From contig CANTUQ010000050.1 of assembly GCA_947683425.1 (NCBI GenBank), positions 10,842,501-10,906,500 of the forward strand: a stretch of DNA of 64,000 bases, in the 5' to 3' direction. The first letter of the stretch is position 1, and every line of letters begins with the position of its first letter. Below the pieces are notes generated by a model. It worked only from the letters and a program-made list of their open reading frames with translations, ran no database searches and was not told the origin of the DNA. The position numbers and the translations under genes are program-made. The DNA comes from Excoecaria cochinchinensis (taxonomy: Eukaryota; Streptophyta; Magnoliopsida; Malpighiales; Euphorbiaceae). This document shows positions 49,705 to 60,771 of the stretch, piece by piece.

Positions 49705-50572
49705 CCTCTTGTAACACCCCAAAATGGCCCTAAAAGATTTTAAGAGTTTTGATGAGGCAATTTGACATGTGGCGTCGTAGGAGCGTGACACATGGCAAGA
49801 GATTTAATTGGTTTACATGAATTAATAAAGAAACAAGTGGCAAATAAGTATAAGACACATGTCTTAGCTTAAGATAATTGTAGGAATTAATAAGGTAAGT
49901 GGCATTAATAAGCAAAGTTAATGTTGGATAGAGTTTGACCATCTGCCTCCTTCTTTCCTTCTCTCATGTTGGTTGCTTTGGCTTTTGGTTTCTTTCTTTT
50001 CCTTTGGTTTTCTACCGTTCTCCTCTCCTTTCCATTTCTTTTGTTCCTTCTTCTTCTTTCTTGGTCTATTTTGAGTGAATCCCTTGGATTTATTTGAAGA
50101 GTACAAGAAGAGGTAAGTGGTTTGATTTCTAACTAGCATTGGTCTTCTTCTTCTACTTGATTTCTGCTTTTGATTTAAAGTGAGAAGAAGAATAACTCTA
50201 AGTGTTTTATATGCTTTTGGTTTAAGCTGTGGCCAAGAAGGTGGATAAAGGTAAAGAAAAGGTCAGAGCTGAATAGAGAGCTGAATTTGAGCTTCCTAGA
50301 GGTAGGGATCGCGTGCAATTTCATTATTTTTGCATGTATTTGCATGAAAAATATGATTAAGTAGGGACATGAGTGAATAAAGATGAGCATGAGGAGCTTA
50401 ATTGGCTTAATTGCTCATTAGACTATATGTGTTAAATGTTCATTTTGATTGCTTACAGTGTCTAAATGTTGAAGTTGATTTGTATAATTTGAGTGTAGGA
50501 GTTGTGTATGGGGTTTTACAAGTTAAAAGTATGGTTTTTCTGGAAAATCTGGGCCAGGAAGGGTTACACGGC

Positions 50573-51023
50573 GGTATGAAATACCATACCGGCGTGTAAA
50601 CACATTCTGGAATTGTTATTTTTGCTTGTCTGACCAGTTACACGGCGGTAAGGGCATTTCATACCGCCGTGTAAATGCTCCCTGGATAGCTATTTCCTTT
50701 GGTTTCAGTATGGTTTGCGTGAAGTGTGAGTGGAGGAGCATGACTCTTGCTCATGAGCACGAGTTGTGCTCAACCAGAGAGAAAAGGGAGAGGGGGCGCG
50801 AGATGTGCTCCAGGAGAAGAAGAAAAAGAAGAGGGAGCACGAGTTGTGCTCGTGAGCACGAGTCGTGCTCAACCAGAGAGAAAAGGAGGGAGCGCGAGAT
50901 GTGCTCCAGGAGGAAGAGAAGAGAGCACGAGTCGTGCTCATGAGCACGACTCGTGCTCCCTCTCCTTCCTTCTCTGCAGCGTCGCCTTACACGGCGGTGA
51001 GAGATTCTCATACCGCCGTGTAA
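50573..51023 (+). repeat. D2a hairpin array
   Basis: Three hairpins have arms TTACACGGCGGT and ACCGCCGTGTAA or close variants (50574-50599, 50638-50674, 50987-51023). Between the second and third are about seven 15- to 17-bp palindromes of the form GAGCACGAGTCGTGCTC (50736-50958) with purine-rich spacers. The Athila element carries the same ACACGGCGGT hairpin. Confidence 0.9.
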
Positions 51024-51357
51024 GTTGCTTCTGTTTTGAATTGTGCATTTTGAACAGAGATATAATTTTTTAGGGTTTTCCTATTCCATTTGGTCTCTAT
51101 CCCTTCAAAAATGACCTTTTTAACCTCTTGCATGATAAATACAAATTAAGCGAACATGATTAGTAAAATTTGTACATGAATTAAATACTTCTGTGTTTGA
51201 TAAAATTATTTGAATTATAGTTTATGTTTTCGTAATAAGGCAAAGCGTGACCGAGTTATTTAGCAAGCCTGATTACCGTTATAGTGGATAGATAAGCATG
51301 CTTATAAAGGGTTAGAGTGCAGCTGCTAGAGTTGGCCTGAATTGTGCCCAAAGTTTT

Positions 51358-51374
51358 GAATACCTTGTGTATTC
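51358..51374 (+). repeat. D2a small hairpin
   Basis: GAATAC and GTATTC flank a 5-nt loop. Its position matches the hairpin run of D1 and D2b. A second, paired structure lies at 51751-51788: CTAAGCG / CGCTTAG and CACGGA / TCCGTG. Confidence 0.65.
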
Positions 51375-53150
51375 CATAGAGTTTGAGTTAATTCTCCACA
51401 TGTAAGATGCTGTAAACAGTATCTAGAGTTACCCGTATCCACCATGAAAGGATTTCAGGCTTATTAATAGGTTATAGTGAACATGAAATGATTTCGAGGA
51501 TTGTTCTGAATAAATGTTATAGTATAGGAAAGTAATGTTATAATACATGAGAGTAATGTTTTAAGTACATGACAGTTTTATATACAAGTATATGTTTATA
51601 TGAATCTGGACACATAGTTAATGTATATTGGAATAAATAATCTGTACAAGTGTGAAAGTTATATGCATGAGCTATTTGACTATTGTTATGTGAAATGTGT
51701 GCTTATTTGTGACTTCGTAAAGAAGTCCTCTGCATTATTTTTCATCCCCACTAAGCGTTATCGCTTAGCACGGATGTTTGTTTCCGTGTAGGTCTACAGG
51801 TTTGGACTTAGTGGGAGCGCGCATTTGCGGGTTAAGGCCACTAGGAGTTGTGTTTTTATCTCTTTTTGTATACGTTAGAAATAGAGTTTATGACATTTTG
51901 AGTAACATCATTATGTAAATGTATATGTAAAGTTAAATGAAAACAAGTTGTAATATGAACATGTACAAAGATAAATATGTATATATATATATGTAGTTGA
52001 TATGAATTTCATATTGAGCCCTAGTGTAATATTATCTTATTTTATTATTCTTGTATGGATATGCATAATGCTATCGCTTCCGCTAGTGTGTGTGTAACAC
52101 CCCAAAACCATCCCAGTAGTTTGAGCCTGTCCGTGTCTGTATGTGTGTATTTGTATGTGTTATATTGGATTATTTAATTAATTTATGTGTATTAGTTTGA
52201 GAAGAGGAATTAGGCTAGTGTATAGGTGGGTGTATAGAAGTAAGGTATGAGCAAGAGATGGATTATTGTGCATAGTAATGTATGGGAGTAGGGTGTGATA
52301 TAGGGCAAGTGTCTTTTGGAGAGAGTGACATGTGGTGTGGCATATGGATAGGTTAACATTTAATGAGTTTGGTGAGAGAGAGAGAAGGCAGCCATTCCCT
52401 TTTGATTTCCGTTCTCCCTCTCTTCTCCACGCCACTTTCTTCACTTCTTCTTCTTCTTTCTTTGTTCTTCCTTTTTCTTTGCACAATCTTGCTCCCTCTT
52501 CTTTATTTGAGTAATTAGAGTTGTTTGGATAGTAATTTTGAAGCTCAAAGGTGAGTAGGGGTTATGGATGCCTTGATTTCTTCTTCTTCCTCTTCTCTAG
52601 GTTTAGGTTATATATATGTTTTTATGTGGATTGCTTTAGAATTGATCTTGGCTATTGTGGATTTGTGGTTCAGAGGAGGCTCCTAGACCGGATAAAGGGA
52701 AAGAAATCGCTAGCAGGAGCGGAGCTCGCGAATAGGAGCTAAGGAAAGAAGGTTTGGGAACGTTTGTCTTTTTATGTATATTTGTGATTTGAGTTTGATA
52801 ATTGTGATTTTGCTTTGATTGGGAATATGAGTTGTGTTATTATAGCTTGAATTGGAATGAGTGTGATATGTGATGTGAGAGAATGAATATTGTTGAAGGA
52901 TTTGCAGGGAATCATGTGAATAGTTGCAATTAGTGTTAAAGTTGCTGTTTTGGGATTTCTTGGAATTGAGCATGTATTTGGCTTGATTTAATTAAGATAA
53001 ATAGTGATAAAGCTGGGTTTTTAATTATATGATGAGTTGTTGATGCTTGTGTTGCTCAATTTTGAGGTTTAGAATCAATTTTGGAAGTTTGGATGTGAAT
53101 TTTTGTGTGAATTCTGCAGATTTTGGGCGTAAGAGCTGAAAAACCCGTGT

Positions 53151-53402
53151 CTGTCGCGAGCGCAACAGAGTGCGGAGGTTTCAACCCTCGCGCCGGTGCG
53201 AGAGATGTCGCGCCAAGGAACTCGAAGGAGCTCTCTGTCGCGAGCGCGACGGAGTGCTCGAACTTCGAACATATGCAAGGCTCTCTTCTGTCGCGAGCGT
53301 GACAGAAGAGCAGCACCTACGTCCTCTCGCGAGCATGAGATCACTCGCGATCGCGAGACGAGGCGGGGAGGTGTAACTTGGCTTCTGTCGCGAGCGCGAC
53401 AG
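53151..53402 (+). repeat. D2b array of 18-bp palindromes
   Basis: The unit CTGTCGCGAGCGCGACAG is an 8-bp stem with a 2-nt loop. About four units resemble it (near 53151, 53235, 53288 and 53385), and variant CTCGCGA palindromes lie between them. It occupies the place of the different arrays in D1 and D2a. Confidence 0.85.
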
Positions 53403-53614
53403 ACGTGACTTCCAAATTTGATTTCTTCTTCTTTTTGCTTAATGACTTGATTTCTTTTGCATGTACTCTTTGATTTAAAGCCTCGAATACCTATTTAAAT
53501 GAATAATATGTATGTTAATTTGACAAGATTTCGTATAACCTGCTAATGTCGGAAAGTGGATAGTTAGGCATGCCTAATAGAGTTATGTGTTGCTGCAGCT
53601 ATGTGTACGATTTT

Positions 53615-53774
53615 GGACCCTGATCAGGTCCCCCGATCGGATCCTCGCGATCCTTCTGTTTGAATCTTTCTTAAGATTCTATGTGAAAACAATTTGGAAG
53701 CAAAATAAAAAGAATGACTCGATACCTTCGGGTATCTATTTGTCCATAATATGATATTGATACTCTCAAGTATC
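53615..53774 (+). repeat. D2b run of five short hairpins
   Basis: In order these are GGACC...GGTCC (53615-53631), GGATC...GATCC (53639-53653), GAATCTTtcttAAGATTC (53662-53679), GATACCttcgGGTATC (53721-53736) and GATACTctcaAGTATC (53759-53774). They are homologous in position to the D1 run. A paired hairpin CTAAGC / GCTTAG and GCACGG / CCGTGC follows at 53961-53997. Confidence 0.8.
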
Positions 53775-54464
53775 TATGTGTACTCGTTATCCACTCTTTA
53801 TGATTAAGCAGGTGTTAGTGTATCTTTGTACAAGAACATTGAATGATAATATAAATAATTGAACTGATTATGTATGAGCTTATATCTATAATTGTATCAT
53901 TGTCATGTACCTTCTGTTGTCGTCACTGTGAGTGGCGGTTATGCATTTGTGTTTTCCCCACTAAGCAATTTCGCTTAGCACGGGTGCTTATCCGTGCAGG
54001 TGTGGAAGGTTTTTGGTACGCATGGTCTGGGTGTGTCGCATCGGGAAGGCCAACGCAACTAGAGATTGAAGTTTTGTAGTATAAGTTTTCCTTCTTTTGT
54101 AATAGATATTATGTTTTGTTAACCCTTCGGAACAGTGTACTTTGGACTTTTGTTTATTGGTATTTTTGGTTTGTAAACTGATGTAAGATGTAAAGACCTC
54201 TTTTTGTATATTAATAAAAGTATTCATTTTGCTCTGTATCGCTCTTCTTTCTTTTAAAGTTTTTATTTAACTCTGATATATCATTTTTGTATGTGATGTT
54301 TTCCTTGTTTGTACTAGTGGGATGTGACACTCCTACCTATCTGGATCCTTCTCCCTCTGATATGAGGAGAAGTCTCCATGGTATAGGTTGGGGTGTGACA
54401 GTGTGTACACGTAAGTGTCCGCGTGGCGCCCCGATATCCTTCTAGGGGGTATGGGGGTGTTACA

Positions 54465-55085
54465 CCTCTACTCTTTTCACCATTTGAGCATGGGAGAAGT
54501 AAGAGACTCGCTTCAGAGTGTGATCCACCTGAGATACAAGTCTTAAAAATCAAAAAAGCAAGGGCAGAATATGAGGCAGACTCAAATCTTGGCCTGAAAA
54601 ATACATCAGAAAGATTTTCGATATGGTTGCCAAGATAAATGGGAAAGACAGAAGATCAAAATCATTTACAATCAGTAGGTATGTCCGATCTCTCAAATCT
54701 GGGAAAGAGAATGGGTGATCTCGAGGAAGAAATCATGAAGTCTAAGCTTGCAACCACTCAGGCGCCTTTCAAAAAGGCTTTTGCTGCCTCTATAATTCCA
54801 AAAGTTGGTTCGATAAGGGAAGTATCAACTACTCGAAGGCATTACTCTAACCTTGGTAAATCCTTATCTTGGGTGCTCGAGAGGCTTATGAAAAAGGGAA
54901 AATTACAGCCATTATCGGCTAGGCCTGCCTTAAGCCAAGGGAAACCTGGTCATAGAACGGATCAATTTTGTATTTTCCACCAACACACTGGGCACTTAAC
55001 ATATTAGTGCCGAATTCTGAGGGACCAAATTCAGGATCTCATCGACAACAAGGAGATTACTGACCTAGAGAAGAGGGGGAAATAA
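54465..55085 (+). pseudogene. T2 gag remnant, 3' part
   Basis: The frame includes LEEEIMKSKLATTQAPFKKA, HYSNLGKSLSWVLERLMKKG and CIFHQHTGHLTY, clear homologues of T1 gag. TAG follows HLTY, and the frame then continues CRILRDQIQDLIDNKEI to TAA at about 55085. It has a single knuckle module, unlike T1. Confidence 0.78.
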
Positions 55086-56159
55086 AGGCCAATGATAGAT
55101 GAAAGATATTGGTTGCAGAGCCTGCATTGCTAGGATTTTTCTTTAGTATATGTGTTTGTCTTCATATTTGAGCTTTTCAATAATGGTGTATATGGTACTG
55201 ATCATTTTAAGTATATTGATGGTTTTTGCTTATGATTCTCATGATTTTGCTATACATGATCACATCCATTTGCATTAACTCATCAAATATCACTGCATTT
55301 AATCTCAGGACGTTGGGAAATCCTAAAAAAATCTTGATAGCATCTGATATAACTCCTGAAGAGTGAGAGATATAAATAAAAAAAAAGAAAAAAAATGGGC
55401 CTTTGCTTGGACATTTAATGACATGCTTACAATTGACAAGGACATTGTGGGGGCGACGCTGCTTTAATATGCCAACATGACGATGAGCAAAGTTTCAAAA
55501 GCTATTCCTTTGCCACTTCAACATCCTGGATGCATACAGTGCAGCCAAGCAAAATAAAACTCCGTTCATTAAAGGGCTACGTCAGCAGTTAGACAGATAA
55601 AACTTCGGGCCTTCACAAGGAATATATAGCTCATTAGAACCAAGCTTTAAAATTGATTTCCTCCCAACCATTTGAGATGTTCACTCCAAACCCAATCAAG
55701 ATTGACCTTTAACCATCTGAAACCAAGATAAGTAAAGCATGAAACCTTATAGCCAAATTTAGAAGGACAACTCATTACCTCAAAAAAAAAAAATAAATAA
55801 AAAAATAAAAACAAAAACAAAAAAAAAAGAAGAGAAAGAAAAAACCACCATCTTGCCCTATACTATTTGAGGCTAACTTGTAACCTAATCTCAAACATTA
55901 GAGGATACTTCAGAAATCAAGCCATCAAAGCCAACAAAAGGAAAGTACAGGCTTTCACAGTTAAGTTTCAAATAGAGAACTCACTACTTCAGCCAGTTTA
56001 CACAAGAGTCAAGATGAAGCCTTTGGTGGAAAAAAAAAGAGAAAGGACACCATCGAAAGGAGCAGCCGTCCTGGCTGACAATGATTGAAAGAAAATTCAA
56101 AGAAACCAATTGACACCGACAGACTGAAAGAGGTTCCATAGCAAAAGCTAAAAAAAAAG
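55086..56159 (+). other. T2 degenerate pol region
   Basis: No intact domain is seen. An A-rich tract (about 55780-55850) parallels the A-rich tract that replaces the T1 polymerase core. The 73-codon frame at 55867-56088 is not recognised. Confidence 0.4.
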
Positions 56160-56930
56160 AGAAAAATAAATAATAAATGCCCCACGGGTCGAAAACCGAA
56201 AAATGCGATCTTACTAAAATTGGGGGCCCTGCCAGGATAAAAAAAAAATCATCCTGGGTAAAAATTAAAGGCTGAGAGAAAATTTTCAATCATGAAAACC
56301 CAAGAGGGCTGATTGATAACAGGAGTTTGATGCTCACAGGATCTATCCCAAGATTAGATGAGGTCTTGTATTTTTTGAGATTAATGCCAAACAACGATCA
56401 TGTGTAATGAAATCAAACTGAAACATATGCATTTACGCCATAATATGTTGACATGATCAGAGTAGTTTCATTTTGCATACTCAAAATTATCTAGCACATT
56501 GTTACTGTCTACCCTATGCTACTCTCACCACTTAGGTCCTTCAGCCGACTCATTTTGCTATCAACTGCGAAGGCAATTCTACAGCACCATCATGAGAAGA
56601 ATCAAGCTCAGACGGCCATGACATGGGCATAAGTACATGCTGATCACACTAGAAGATCTTTGGTAATAGCTTCAACCTCTCTATAAAAAAAAAAAAAGCC
56701 GTTAGAGATAAAAACCGTAATTGACTCTCTAAGCAAAAGTTAGGTGAAAGGATAGGGTGAAAACCTGGAAACAGGCAGTCTGTCCTTAAAAAAAAAAGAA
56801 AAAGTCACTGGATTGGATTGGGTCCACTCCAGGCAAAAATAAGGCACAGGGTCATGTGAAAATCCGCAAAAGATGCATTTTTTACTAAGAAAAGCTAGTG
56901 TAAAAATCCACAGGGGCCGCACTACCTTCA
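56160..56930 (+). repeat. T2 stem-loop series with GAAAAYC-type loops
   Basis: It is homologous to T1 35126-36095. Modules are CCAGGAT / ATCCTGG (about 56230-56260), TTAGAGA (56702-56708) with TCTCTAA (56726-56732), AGGATAG (56749-56755) with CTGTCCT (56780-56786), and TAGTG (56896-56900) with CACTA (56920-56924). Confidence 0.7.
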
Positions 56931-57302
56931 AAAAATGACTACAAGTATCAGATGAGAACCTCACAACCCCAAATGTACGAAATTCAAAAGCAATTCCAAA
57001 GGGCATCGATCCTACAGCAAGTTGAGCCCAGCTCGGTTATCGCCTCCAAACTCACTTAGATGAATTCTCGTCCTGCATTTTTGCATGACCCATGCATTTC
57101 ACTTGCATGCTCACTATTTTTCCTGCATATTTCGTTTTCCAAAGTTTTGCAGTAAGAGATATTCAATGCGGACACCGACAAAAGCCGAGTGACGACATCA
57201 GTCCAAATATCAGATCAAACACCAACCCAACAATGAACCAAAGACCTCTCAGGGGGCAATCAACCAAAGGGCTCTTAGTGGGCACCACTTCACATCTCAT
57301 AA

Positions 57303-57413
57303 GGGTTAGCACGATAGCGACACTACCATTCTATGGAATGTTAGCACGACCACGGCACTACCAGTTCAGAAGGATTAGTACGATGACGGCACTACCACTC
57401 CACGGAGGGTTAG
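57303..57413 (+). repeat. T2 short tandem repeat (about 35-bp units)
   Basis: Three units share GGTTAGCACGATGACGGCAC-like sequence followed by TACCA. It lies in the same 3' non-coding zone as the T1 hairpin array and is cut off by the Athila LTR. Confidence 0.75.
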
Positions 57414-59124
57414 TGACGCGTACTCAGCAAGTGTACTGAATCGGCAAGTAATATAGTGGAATATAATTAAGACCACAAGTTATCGAACCCAAGGGACTGT
57501 GTTGTGCAAGTGTTTGACAATTAATTGTATGCTAAAGAATTCCCAATATTTTTGATGTGGTGATTGTTTAACTAAAAAAAATCAATAATCTAACTGATGA
57601 TATTAATATCTAAGAATATTAACGAAATAATAATACAGCAATTTGATAAAATGACTAAGAGATCTTGCTAAGGAATACCCATTCTCCCCAATAATATCAT
57701 GTGAATAATTGATTCAACAAATTCATATACAATAAGTGAATAATCTAGCCTATACCATAGCTTGCCTTTCGGATCCAGCTTCTCTAAAATATGCACTTAC
57801 CAATCCGGATTCAGCACATAAATTAGCATTATTACAGATCTTAAGTTCTAAGTTAAATAATCTTACCATTACGGATTCAGATATCAAACTCATTTATCTT
57901 CCACCATTCTGAACCTATTGAAATAAACATTCACAGATTTTAACTACCAATTCGGATTCATCAAATCAATGAAAGTTGATTAAAATAGAACAGAACATGT
58001 GTACGTATTTATGGGTTAATTGCAATCAAAGTTTATCTTGGTAGATCTCCCCTTAACTTGCATTCAAACCAGCAACAACAGATAATTTCAGAGAAGATAA
58101 AACTGAAGTATATTTGTATGTATTTTTGAACTAATTACCATTAAAGTTTATCTTGGTAGATCTCCCCTTAACTTGTATTCAATTCAGCAACAACAAATAA
58201 AATCAGAGAAGATAAAACTGAAGTATATGCATAATACAATCCATACAAAATATTCACATGATTTACTGGGGATTTAAGGCATCCCTTAACAAGAAATAAA
58301 ATTACTCACTCATATTTGAAATAAAGACTGAATTAAATAGAGAGAAATTGATATTACCCATTTTAATCTGAAAATGAAATTCGTACAATAATAAAATTGA
58401 TGTTCTTCCCGTTTGATCTATTCTCAAAACTTCAAAAATAAATAATAAACTCTCTCTTTATTCCCCTCAGAATTAAAATAACCACAGCTTACATTAAAAT
58501 TCTAAGATGATCTTTTTTTTTAAAAAATCTAACTCTCAAGTTGCAGAAATAAATCTTATTTTTTTCATTCCAGAAAAATCCCATCGACCCCCTTCCAATC
58601 TAACTTCAGTCCCTAAATAACCGTTCAAAGTTCAAAGTCAAAAAGTGGCCTTCAGAGTCTTTGATTTTGTGCAGATTTGGTTCACAACTAGGTTACACGG
58701 CGGTATGAGAGTCTCTCACCGCCGTGTAACATGCCTCTGGTCAATAATCTTGACATTTTGCTCCCTTGTCCAGTGCCGCAATTTCTGGAAATTTTACGCC
58801 TCACACGGCGGTATGAGACTTCCATACCGCCGTGTAACAACTTACGTAAGGGATGATTCTCGTGGTACACGGCGGTATGAGTCTTCCTTACCGCCGTGTA
58901 TTGCCCTTCTGCTGCTCTCTTTTATTTGCGTTGCACACGGCGGTGAGGAATAACCTTACCGCCGTGTAAACTACCTAAAAATGCCAAAATTAACATAAAT
59001 CTTCATTTATTGCACCAACTAACATTAAATGACATTTTATCAAAAATTAACACAAATAACAGCTTTTAGACTAAGAAATAATCTCTAAATTCACATCAAA
59101 ACATTGTTTAATTTAAACTTATCA
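57414..59124 (-). repeat. Athila-like 3' LTR
   Basis: On the minus strand it begins TGATAAGTTTAAATTAAAC and ends GAGTACGCGTCA. The start follows a purine tract, as in known Athila elements. It contains four ACACGGCGGT hairpins (58692-58967) in its first 450 bp. The other LTR is outside, so limits rest on TG/CA ends and the purine tract. Confidence 0.78.
58692..58967 (-). repeat. Athila LTR hairpin array
   Basis: Four hairpins have arms near ACACGGCGGTATG and CATACCGCCGTGT: 58692-58730, 58803-58835, 58866-58900 and 58935-58967. Loops and inner stems vary. Spacing is 64-110 bp between starts. Confidence 0.92.
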
Positions 59125-59160
59125 AAATACCCCACACTTAGCTTTTGCTCGCCCTCGAGT
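59125..59160 (-). promoter_or_regulatory. Athila polypurine tract and conserved upstream sequence
   Basis: On the minus strand CTCGAGGGCGAGCAAAAGCT is followed by AAGTGTGGGGTATTT, just before the LTR start. Athila-type elements carry a similar GACGAGCAAAAGC then GTGTGGGG sequence there. Confidence 0.7.
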
Positions 59161-60771
59161 AAAATAACTTCTTCAATTCCAGCCATCTCAATTTTCAAGC
59201 AGGAAAATGGAAATTCAGAATACCAAACAAACACTTAGTAAATTCCACTTTAGAGTAATCTTCACTCAAACAAGTTTTAAACGAAGAAAATACAATCGAA
59301 TTTCTGATGTGTGTGTGCAAAGGCCAAAACCAATGTTTTAATATTTTTCAAAACTTAAAAATTCCAGCATCAATCAATTAAGAGCAAATTTAATCAGTGC
59401 ATGAATGTACTTCTGGTTTCTCACTTGAAACTCTAGAAACACCATAGGCCTCTCCTTTAGTACCGGAACCCGAAGGTCATCTCCACTGAACAAATTAAAA
59501 TATAAACATGATCATTAGGTCTTAAGCAGGTTGTAATGTATGGTTCAATCGGTGATGGCTAACAAGAGAAGTTTAGGAAATCAAATGAAGATTCAGCCAC
59601 TCTACCAACTAACACTGCTACCCAAAAATTTTCATCACCTACTTCCAATCTATCAACAATTGCCAAGACTTAGCTATTTCCCAAATATAAAAAATTTTAT
59701 CACCAGAGAAATAATACGATACAATTTCTTTCTCAGTCCCTATTATACCCCAATATTGTCTTCTAATAGAGGATACCCCACACTTGAATTTTGCTATACT
59801 CAGAATTAATTTTTATTTTATTTTATTTTATTTTATTTTATTTTTTTTTTTAATTGCACTTAGTGGGATACTTATATCCTCTATTTTCTTGCAACTTACT
59901 TGTCAAGCAATATCCCAAAATTCTTTAATTTTTCTTACCCATTTATTTACTACTAAACACCTTATTTCAACTTTCAATATCTTCCCAACCCAATCCTAGA
60001 GTGGCCAATTCTTAGAAGGGATAGGCAAAAGCATTTAAGTTAAATGGCATATTAAGTGTGTAACAAGAAAAATTTCAGAGTACGCTTTTAGCATACCAAT
60101 TCAGCTCAATGGGGCTAGCAATGGAAAATTAATTCACTAGGTGGGAATAAGTTTATTTTAAGTAGCTTCTCAAAAGAATTAATGCCTAAATCATGTCAAC
60201 ATTTATGCCTTAATTGCTATATCGTTTCGAAGGGCAATGAGGAAGGTTCTAGTGTTCTAAAAATTTTCTGATCAAAAGATTTCATGCTGGTTTTTCTTTA
60301 CTTGTAAAAACTGGCCTAAGTGCATAATTCATGGAAATTGCAATTGTATATTTCTACTTTGAAAATTGTTAAGAAAAATAACTTTAAGACAGAATCTTAC
60401 TCTCTTGTCGACTAAGTGCTCTGAATGACCTTTTCAAGATTAACAATTGAGCTGGAATAACAACTTAGAAATTTGTTAAGCTAAGCATGAGTTAAATTGA
60501 TGAGCTCAAAACACAAAATATAACTTAAACAACCAACTACAGAAACCATTATAAAAAAGCAGAAAATATAACTTGTAAAATATAAAAGCAAAAGAAACAA
60601 AAGAAATAATAAACTTAAACTTACTAAAGTACTGCAGGGTTAGTCACATCACATCAAAGTTACACAAACTAGCTACCCCACACATAAAAACTTGTTGTCC
60701 CCAGCAAGTGATTCAAACAACCAAAAATAACAAAAGAAACAAAATAAAAGATCAGATAACTTCCCAGAAAA
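59161..60771 (-). other. Athila non-coding region between ORF and LTR
   Basis: No gene is seen. Further CCCCACAC motifs (minus: GTGTGGGG) lie at about 59771 and 60673, resembling extra purine tracts. A TTTTA repeat lies at about 59815-59845. Confidence 0.45.

Larger units (their letters stand above)
52093..54400 (+). mobile_element. Solo Del-like LTR D2b
   Basis: It begins TGTAACACCCC and ends GGGTGTGACA. The target duplication is gtgtg (52088-52092 and 54401-54405). It is 2308 bp with no internal region, nested inside D2a. It carries its own palindrome array and hairpin run. Confidence 0.92.
49710..54464 (+). mobile_element. Solo Del-like LTR D2a, containing D2b
   Basis: It begins TGTAACACCCC and ends GGGGGTGTTACA. 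The target duplication is cctct (49705-49709 and 54465-54469). Without D2b the LTR is 2442 bp (49710-52092 plus 54406-54464). There is no internal coding region, so it is a solo LTR left by recombination. It inserted into T2 gag. Confidence 0.92.
48529..57413 (+). mobile_element. T2 internal region, interrupted by solo LTRs and an Athila element
   Basis: The internal region runs 48529-49709, is interrupted by D2a (49710-54464), and continues to 57413, where the Athila LTR begins. It holds gag remnants, no intact polymerase, an A-rich tract near 55780-55850, the stem-loop series at 56160-56930 and a short tandem repeat at 57303-57413. The rest lies beyond the Athila element or is lost. Confidence 0.8.

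Noticed and set aside
50626..51073. Overlapping Arg- and Ser-rich frames on both strands
   Set aside because: They follow from the GAGCAC palindromes and purine-rich spacers inside a solo LTR.
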